Below are positions 21,471-24,513 of a stretch of 24,513 bases of DNA, one piece after another. Each line of letters begins with the position of its first letter. Within the stretch, counting starts at the first letter, position 1. Both the position numbers and the translations under genes were made by a program. The stretch is from Caulobacter segnis (GTDB lineage: Bacteria; Pseudomonadota; Alphaproteobacteria; Caulobacterales; Caulobacteraceae): NCBI RefSeq assembly GCF_003243465.1, contig NZ_QFQZ01000074.1:1-24513 (forward strand). The letters are read 5' to 3'. The notes beneath the pieces were generated by a model, which made no database searches, had not been told where the DNA came from, and was given only the letters and a program-made list of their open reading frames with translations.

Positions 21471-21830
21471 TTATCCAGCGGAGTCTTCGCGCCCCGCCAT
21501 GAACCGTATCAGGGCCTTGAAATCGTCCGGCGTGCAAGTGGCGCATTGGCCGGTCGCCGGCATGGCGTTGAAGCCCTGGATGGCGTGGTCCAGCAGCACG
21601 GCCTCGCCCTGCTTCCAGCGCGGATCCCAGGCGGCGCGGTCATGAACCAGCGGCGCGCCCGTCCCCGGAACGGCGTGGCAGGCGTGGCACGAGGTCTCGT
21701 ACAGGCCGGCCAGTCGCGCCTCGGCCGGGCGCAGCGCCAGGGCCTGCTCGGGCGTGGGCGGCGGCGGGGTCTTGGCCCCGCATGCGGTCAGCATCAGGGC
21801 GGAGACGAGAAAAACGCCCGCCCGCGTCAT
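21471..21830 (-). CDS. Lipoprotein cytochrome c (c5-like)
   Basis: This 119-aa monohaem cytochrome has a lipoprotein signal with lipobox LTAC (Cys17), so it should be membrane-anchored facing the periplasm. The haem site is C48-H-A-C51-H52 and the distal ligand is probably Met90 in NAMPATG. A second Cys pair, C96 and C99, follows in QCATCTPDDFKALIRFM, the extra disulfide pattern of cytochrome c5. A Pro-rich linker follows the anchor. The ATG at 21830 overlaps the folD TGA by one base (TGATG). It sits 15 nt before the FAD lactone oxidase gene and is its likely electron acceptor. The partnership is inferred from position. Confidence 0.9.
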   Translation of the reverse strand: MTRAGVFLVSALMLTACGAKTPPPPTPEQALALRPAEARLAGLYETSCHACHAVPGTGAPLVHDRAAWDPRWKQGEAVLLDHAIQGFNAMPATGQCATCTPDDFKALIRFMAGREDSAG

Positions 21831-22723
21831 CAAGCTATCCCCGACAGGCGCTTGGCGGCCGTCAGCGTATTGGCCAGCAGGCAGGCGATGGTCATCGGCC
21901 CGACTCCCCCCGGCACCGGCGTGATCGCGCCGGCGACCTCGCGCACCTCGTCGAAGGCGACGTCGCCGACAAGGCGAGTCTTGCCCGCCGCCGCCGCGGC
22001 CGGATCGCGGGCCGGATAGCGGGTGATGCCGACGTCGATCACCGTGGCGCCCGGCTTGACCCAGTCGGCCTTGACCATCTCGGCTCGGCCCACGGCGGCC
22101 ACGACGATGTCGGCCTGGCGCACGATGCCCGGCAGGTCCTTGGACCGCGAGTGGGCGATGGTGACGGTGCAGTCGGCGGCCAGCAGCATCTGGGCCATCG
22201 GCTTGCCCATCAGGTTCGATCGGCCGATGACGACCGCGCTCTTGCCCGACAGATCACCGAGAGTGTCCTTCAGCAGCATCATGCAGCCCAGCGGCGTGCA
22301 GGGCGTCAGGGCCGGCAGCCCGCTGGCCAGGCGACCGGCGTTGGTAACGGTCAGGCCGTCGACGTCCTTGTCCGGCGACAGGGCCGCCACGACGTCCATC
22401 TGGCTGATGTGCGGCGGCACCGGGAACTGGACCAGAACGCCATGGATCTTCGGATCGGCGTTCAGCTTGGCGACGACCGCCAGCAGCTCGTCCTGGGTCG
22501 TGTCGGCCGGCAGGCGGTGGGTCTCGGAATACATGCCGGCCGCTTCGGTCTGCTCGCCCTTGTTGCGGACATAGACCTGGCTGGCCGGATCCTCGCCGAC
22601 CAGCACGACCGCCAGACCCGGCGTCACGCCATGCTTGGCCTTCAGCTCGGCCACTTCCTCGGCGATCTTGGCCCGCAGATCGGCCGCGAAGGCCTTGCCG
22701 TCGATGAGTTTGCCCTGCGCCAT
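21830..22723 (-). CDS. folD: Methylene-tetrahydrofolate dehydrogenase/cyclohydrolase
   Basis: FolD interconverts 5,10-methylene-, methenyl- and 10-formyl-tetrahydrofolate with NADP, feeding purine and formyl-Met synthesis. The 297-aa protein shows the active-site YVRNK (Tyr51, Lys55), VQFPVPPHI, DKDVDGLTVTNAGRL, the dinucleotide-binding VVIGRSNLMGKPMAQML and the terminal TPVPGGVGPMTIACLL. The ATG at 22723 has AGGAG 7 nt upstream; longer readings in this frame run antisense through the aldehyde dehydrogenase gene. It heads a folD-cytochrome c-FAD oxidase operon, in which the downstream pair has no evident link to folate. Confidence 0.96.
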   Translation of the reverse strand: MAQGKLIDGKAFAADLRAKIAEEVAELKAKHGVTPGLAVVLVGEDPASQVYVRNKGEQTEAAGMYSETHRLPADTTQDELLAVVAKLNADPKIHGVLVQFPVPPHISQMDVVAALSPDKDVDGLTVTNAGRLASGLPALTPCTPLGCMMLLKDTLGDLSGKSAVVIGRSNLMGKPMAQMLLAADCTVTIAHSRSKDLPGIVRQADIVVAAVGRAEMVKADWVKPGATVIDVGITRYPARDPAAAAAGKTRLVGDVAFDEVREVAGAITPVPGGVGPMTIACLLANTLTAAKRLSGIA

Positions 22724-22790
22724 GTCGGTTCTCCTGCTTCCCGCGTCCCTAGCCGCTCGACGCGCGCCGCGCAACGCCACCGCCCAGGAC

Positions 22791-22818
22791 TTGACCCGAA
22801 CTGCCGAGGAGCGTTTTC
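22791..22818 (+). promoter_or_regulatory. Candidate promoter of the aldehyde dehydrogenase gene
   Basis: TTGACC (22791-22796), a 14-nt spacer and GCGTTTTC (22811-22818) resemble the Caulobacter housekeeping promoter. The -35 is good and the -10 partial. Seven bases separate it from the ATG at 22826, so the transcript may start at or next to the start codon. Confidence 0.4.
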
Positions 22819-22825
22819 CAGGGCC

Positions 22826-24349
22826 ATGACCCAGTCCTTCCCGACTCCCGCCGCCCACGTCCGCGACCTTCTCGACAAGCTGGGCGTTCCCGCGCGCCCC
22901 GCCGACGCCGGCCAGCCGGTGCGCAGCCCGATCGACGGCTCGGTCCTGACGCATGTCGTTTTCGACGACGCCCGCCAGATCGAGGCCAAGATCGCCGCCG
23001 CCCGCCGCGCCTTCGACGCCTGGCGCGTCGTCCCCGCCCCACGTCGCGGCGAACTCGTCCGCCTCTTCGGCGAAGCGCTGCGCGCGGCCAAGGCGGACCT
23101 GGCGGCTCTCGTCACCCTCGAGGCCGGCAAGATCGCCTCCGAGGCCGCCGGCGAGGTCCAGGAGATGATCGACATCTGCGACTTCGCCGTCGGCCTGTCG
23201 CGCCAGCTGCACGGCCTGACCATCGCGTCCGAGCGCCCCGGCCACGCCATGCGCGAGACCTGGCATCCTCTGGGTCCGGTCGCCGTGATCAGCGCGTTCA
23301 ACTTCCCGGTCGCGGTCTGGGCGTGGAACGCGTGCCTGGCCCTCGTCTGCGGCGATCCGGTGATCTGGAAGCCGTCCGAGAAGACGCCGCTGACGGCGCT
23401 GGCGACCCACGCGATCCTCGAGCGCGCCCTGGCGCGCTTCGGCGACGCGCCCGAAGGGCTGGCGTCGGTCGTCCAGGGCGGCCGCGACGCCGGTGAGCGC
23501 CTGGCCCGCGATCCGCGCATTCCGCTGGTCAGCGCCACCGGCTCGACCCGCATGGGCAAGGCGCTCGCGCCCCTGGTCGCCGAGCGGTTTGGCCGCTCGA
23601 TCCTGGAGCTGGGCGGCAACAACGCCATGATCGTCACGCCCTCGGCCGACCTCTCTTTGGCCTTGCGCGCCATCGTCTTCTCTGCCGCCGGCACCGCCGG
23701 CCAGCGCTGCACGTCCCTGCGTCGGCTGATCGTCCACGAGAGCCTGGTCGACAAGGTCTCCGACGCGGTCGAGACCGCCTTCCAGCGCCTGCCCGTCGGC
23801 GACCCGCGCGAGGCCAAGACGCTGCTGGGGCCGTTGATCGACCGAGCGGCCCATGAGGCCTTCGTCGCGGCCATGGACGCCGTGCGGTCCGAGGGCGGGA
23901 CCGTCAGCGGCGGCGAGCGCCTTCTGGCCGATCAGTGGCCGGAAGCCTTCTATGTCCGCCCGGCCCTGGCGCGCCTGCCCGCCCCGGCGCCCTGCATGCA
24001 GCGCGAGACCTTTGCGCCGCTGCTGCACGTCGTCCCGTACGACAGCTTCGACATGGCGGTGGCGATCCAGAACGACGTCCCCCAGGGGCTTTCCTCCTGC
24101 GTGATGACCAACGACGTCCGCGAGGCCGAGGCCTTCCTGTCGGCCGCCGGCAGCGACTGCGGCATCGCCAACGTCAACATCGGCCCCTCGGGCGCCGAGA
24201 TCGGCGGCGCGTTCGGCGGTGAGAAGGAGACCGGCGGCGGCCGCGAGAGCGGCTCCGACAGCTGGAAGCAGTACATGCGCCGCCAGACCGCGACCGTGAA
24301 CTATTCGGGGGCGCTGCCGCTGGCCCAAGGCGTGCGGTTCGATCTGTAG
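22826..24349 (+). CDS. ALDH7-type semialdehyde dehydrogenase (piperideine-6-carboxylate dehydrogenase-like)
   Basis: This 507-aa NAD(P)-dependent aldehyde dehydrogenase belongs to the ALDH7 (antiquitin/AmaB) group, which oxidises alpha-aminoadipate semialdehyde, in equilibrium with piperideine-6-carboxylate, during lysine breakdown. Family features are ISAFNFPVAVWAWN, WKPSEKTPLTALA, general base Glu261 in ILELGGNNAMIV and nucleophile Cys295 in AGQRCTSLRR. The C-terminal GEKETGGGRESGSDSWKQYM is especially characteristic of ALDH7. The ATG at 22826 lies 7 nt after a promoter-like -10. No other lysine-catabolic gene is in the window, so the substrate is inferred from family alone and related semialdehydes or betaine aldehyde are possible. 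Confidence 0.9.
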   Translation: MTQSFPTPAAHVRDLLDKLGVPARPADAGQPVRSPIDGSVLTHVVFDDARQIEAKIAAARRAFDAWRVVPAPRRGELVRLFGEALRAAKADLAALVTLEAGKIASEAAGEVQEMIDICDFAVGLSRQLHGLTIASERPGHAMRETWHPLGPVAVISAFNFPVAVWAWNACLALVCGDPVIWKPSEKTPLTALATHAILERALARFGDAPEGLASVVQGGRDAGERLARDPRIPLVSATGSTRMGKALAPLVAERFGRSILELGGNNAMIVTPSADLSLALRAIVFSAAGTAGQRCTSLRRLIVHESLVDKVSDAVETAFQRLPVGDPREAKTLLGPLIDRAAHEAFVAAMDAVRSEGGTVSGGERLLADQWPEAFYVRPALARLPAPAPCMQRETFAPLLHVVPYDSFDMAVAIQNDVPQGLSSCVMTNDVREAEAFLSAAGSDCGIANVNIGPSGAEIGGAFGGEKETGGGRESGSDSWKQYMRRQTATVNYSGALPLAQGVRFDL

Positions 24350-24352
24350 AGT

Positions 24353-24377
24353 TCCTCCCCCGTGACACGGGGGAGGA
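24353..24377 (+). terminator. Strong GC hairpin after the aldehyde dehydrogenase gene
   Basis: TCCTCCCCCGTG (24353-24364) and CACGGGGGAGGA (24366-24377) are exact reverse complements separated by one base, starting 4 nt after the stop codon. The position suits a transcription terminator or mRNA 3'-end stabiliser, but no T-run follows. It also resembles the CTCCCCCGT / ACGGGGGAG elements that I recall as dispersed intergenic repeats in Caulobacterales. Confidence 0.5.
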
Positions 24378-24513
24378 GCTGACTGAAGCGGACATGACTT
24401 CTCGGCTTCACGCGATCGCTCGCTGAAGTTGATGGGGAGGCGACGGAGCGGCCGGGCGAACCCGGAGACCGTAAGGTTTGATTGCGTTTCGGCTCGAACG
24501 TCCGCTCCGCCAG
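24378..24513. other. Structured non-coding region at the right edge
   Basis: No convincing gene is seen here. TGAAGC (24384-24389) can pair with GCTTCA (24405-24410), which can also pair with TGAAG at 24424-24428, and GCGATCGC (24412-24419) is a palindrome. From 24444, an 8-bp helix (CGGAGCGG, 24444-24451, with CCGCTCCG, 24502-24509) encloses three hairpins in a row. They are CCGGG-CGAA-CCCGG (24452-24465), GACC-GTAA-GGTT (24467-24478) and a 5-bp stem between 24484-24488 and 24497-24501. The segment then reads CCAG to the window end. It may be part of a dispersed repeat or a structured RNA. Confidence 0.4.

Noticed and set aside
19707..22019. A 770-codon plus-strand open frame opposite the FAD oxidase and cytochrome genes
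   Set aside because: It has low-complexity Arg/Gly/Ala-rich composition, no recognisable domain, and is the antisense shadow of three well-supported minus-strand genes and the Hpt gene.
21782..24349. An 855-codon plus-strand open frame that could be read as a fusion upstream of the aldehyde dehydrogenase
   Set aside because: Only the part from 22826 has ALDH homology. The upstream part is antisense to folD and open merely because GC-rich sequence has few stops.
24445..24512. A tRNA-Ser gene, because of GGAGCGG...CCGCTCCGCCA
   Set aside because: It is too short, with no T-loop TTCRA, no D-loop GG and no 7-nt anticodon loop. It was kept only as a tRNA-like fold.
24351..24513. A minus-strand open frame entering from the right edge
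   Set aside because: It is open across the hairpin repeat but rich in Ser/Arg/Pro with no family resemblance. The structure of the DNA explains the sequence better.
1..24513. CRISPR arrays, insertion sequences, prophage or toxin-antitoxin genes
   Set aside because: No regularly spaced repeats, transposase motifs, integrase or small toxin-like pairs were seen. Composition and codon use are uniform across the window.

Overview
The window looks like a chromosomal core region of a Caulobacter-type alphaproteobacterium. The base composition is GC-rich with strong G/C bias at third codon positions. The gene neighbourhood pyrE-pdxJ-acpS-(YciI)-lepB-rnc, then era-NAT-recO, together with folK-rpoZ-spoT, a DUF2336 protein and Tat-exported sugar enzymes, fits that group. 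The genus is inferred from gene content and protein character, not from a database search.

Layout. Positions 1-114 hold the 5' end of a Tat-exported protein on the minus strand. Positions 167-2693 (minus) are era, an arylamine N-acetyltransferase and recO, tightly coupled. An Nramp-like transporter at 2812-4077 (plus) separates this block from rnc, lepB, a YciI-like protein, acpS, pdxJ and pyrE (4080-7798, minus). A Nudix hydrolase (plus) follows, then the stringent-response block spoT-rpoZ-folK (8283-11584, minus). A two-gene plus-strand operon encodes an NYN-domain nuclease-like protein and a family 5 uracil-DNA glycosylase (11620-12895). Next, on the minus strand, come glpK and a translationally coupled trio of exported proteins: SMP-30 lactonase, Gfo/Idh oxidoreductase and BD-FAE-like esterase (12892-17438). 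DUF2336, NAD kinase and an orphan Hpt phosphotransferase run on the plus strand (17525-20055). folD, a lipoprotein cytochrome c and a Tat-exported FAD lactone oxidase run on the minus strand (20052-22723). An ALDH7-type semialdehyde dehydrogenase runs on the plus strand to 24349. The last 164 bases are non-coding and strongly structured.

How the genes work together. Most of the window is housekeeping: RNA processing (rnc, era), protein export (lepB), cofactors and nucleotides (acpS, pdxJ, pyrE, folK, folD, NAD kinase), DNA repair (recO, UDG) and the stringent response with the omega subunit. Two accessory modules suggest periplasmic sugar or lactone chemistry. One is the Gfo/Idh-lactonase-esterase operon. 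The other is the FAD lactone oxidase paired with a membrane-anchored cytochrome c.

The window shows no CRISPR array, insertion sequence, rRNA or canonical tRNA. No gene-free stretch exceeds 300 bases. The less ordinary signals are:
- RNase III with a Gly at a metal-ligand Asp position
- an Nramp protein lacking the usual metal-site Met and His
- a spoT reading frame with no ATG start but a strong ribosome-binding site before a CTG
- three of four convergent gene pairs sharing a CTAG double stop
- several genes with leaderless-type promoters
- a cloverleaf-like fold in the terminal intergenic region.
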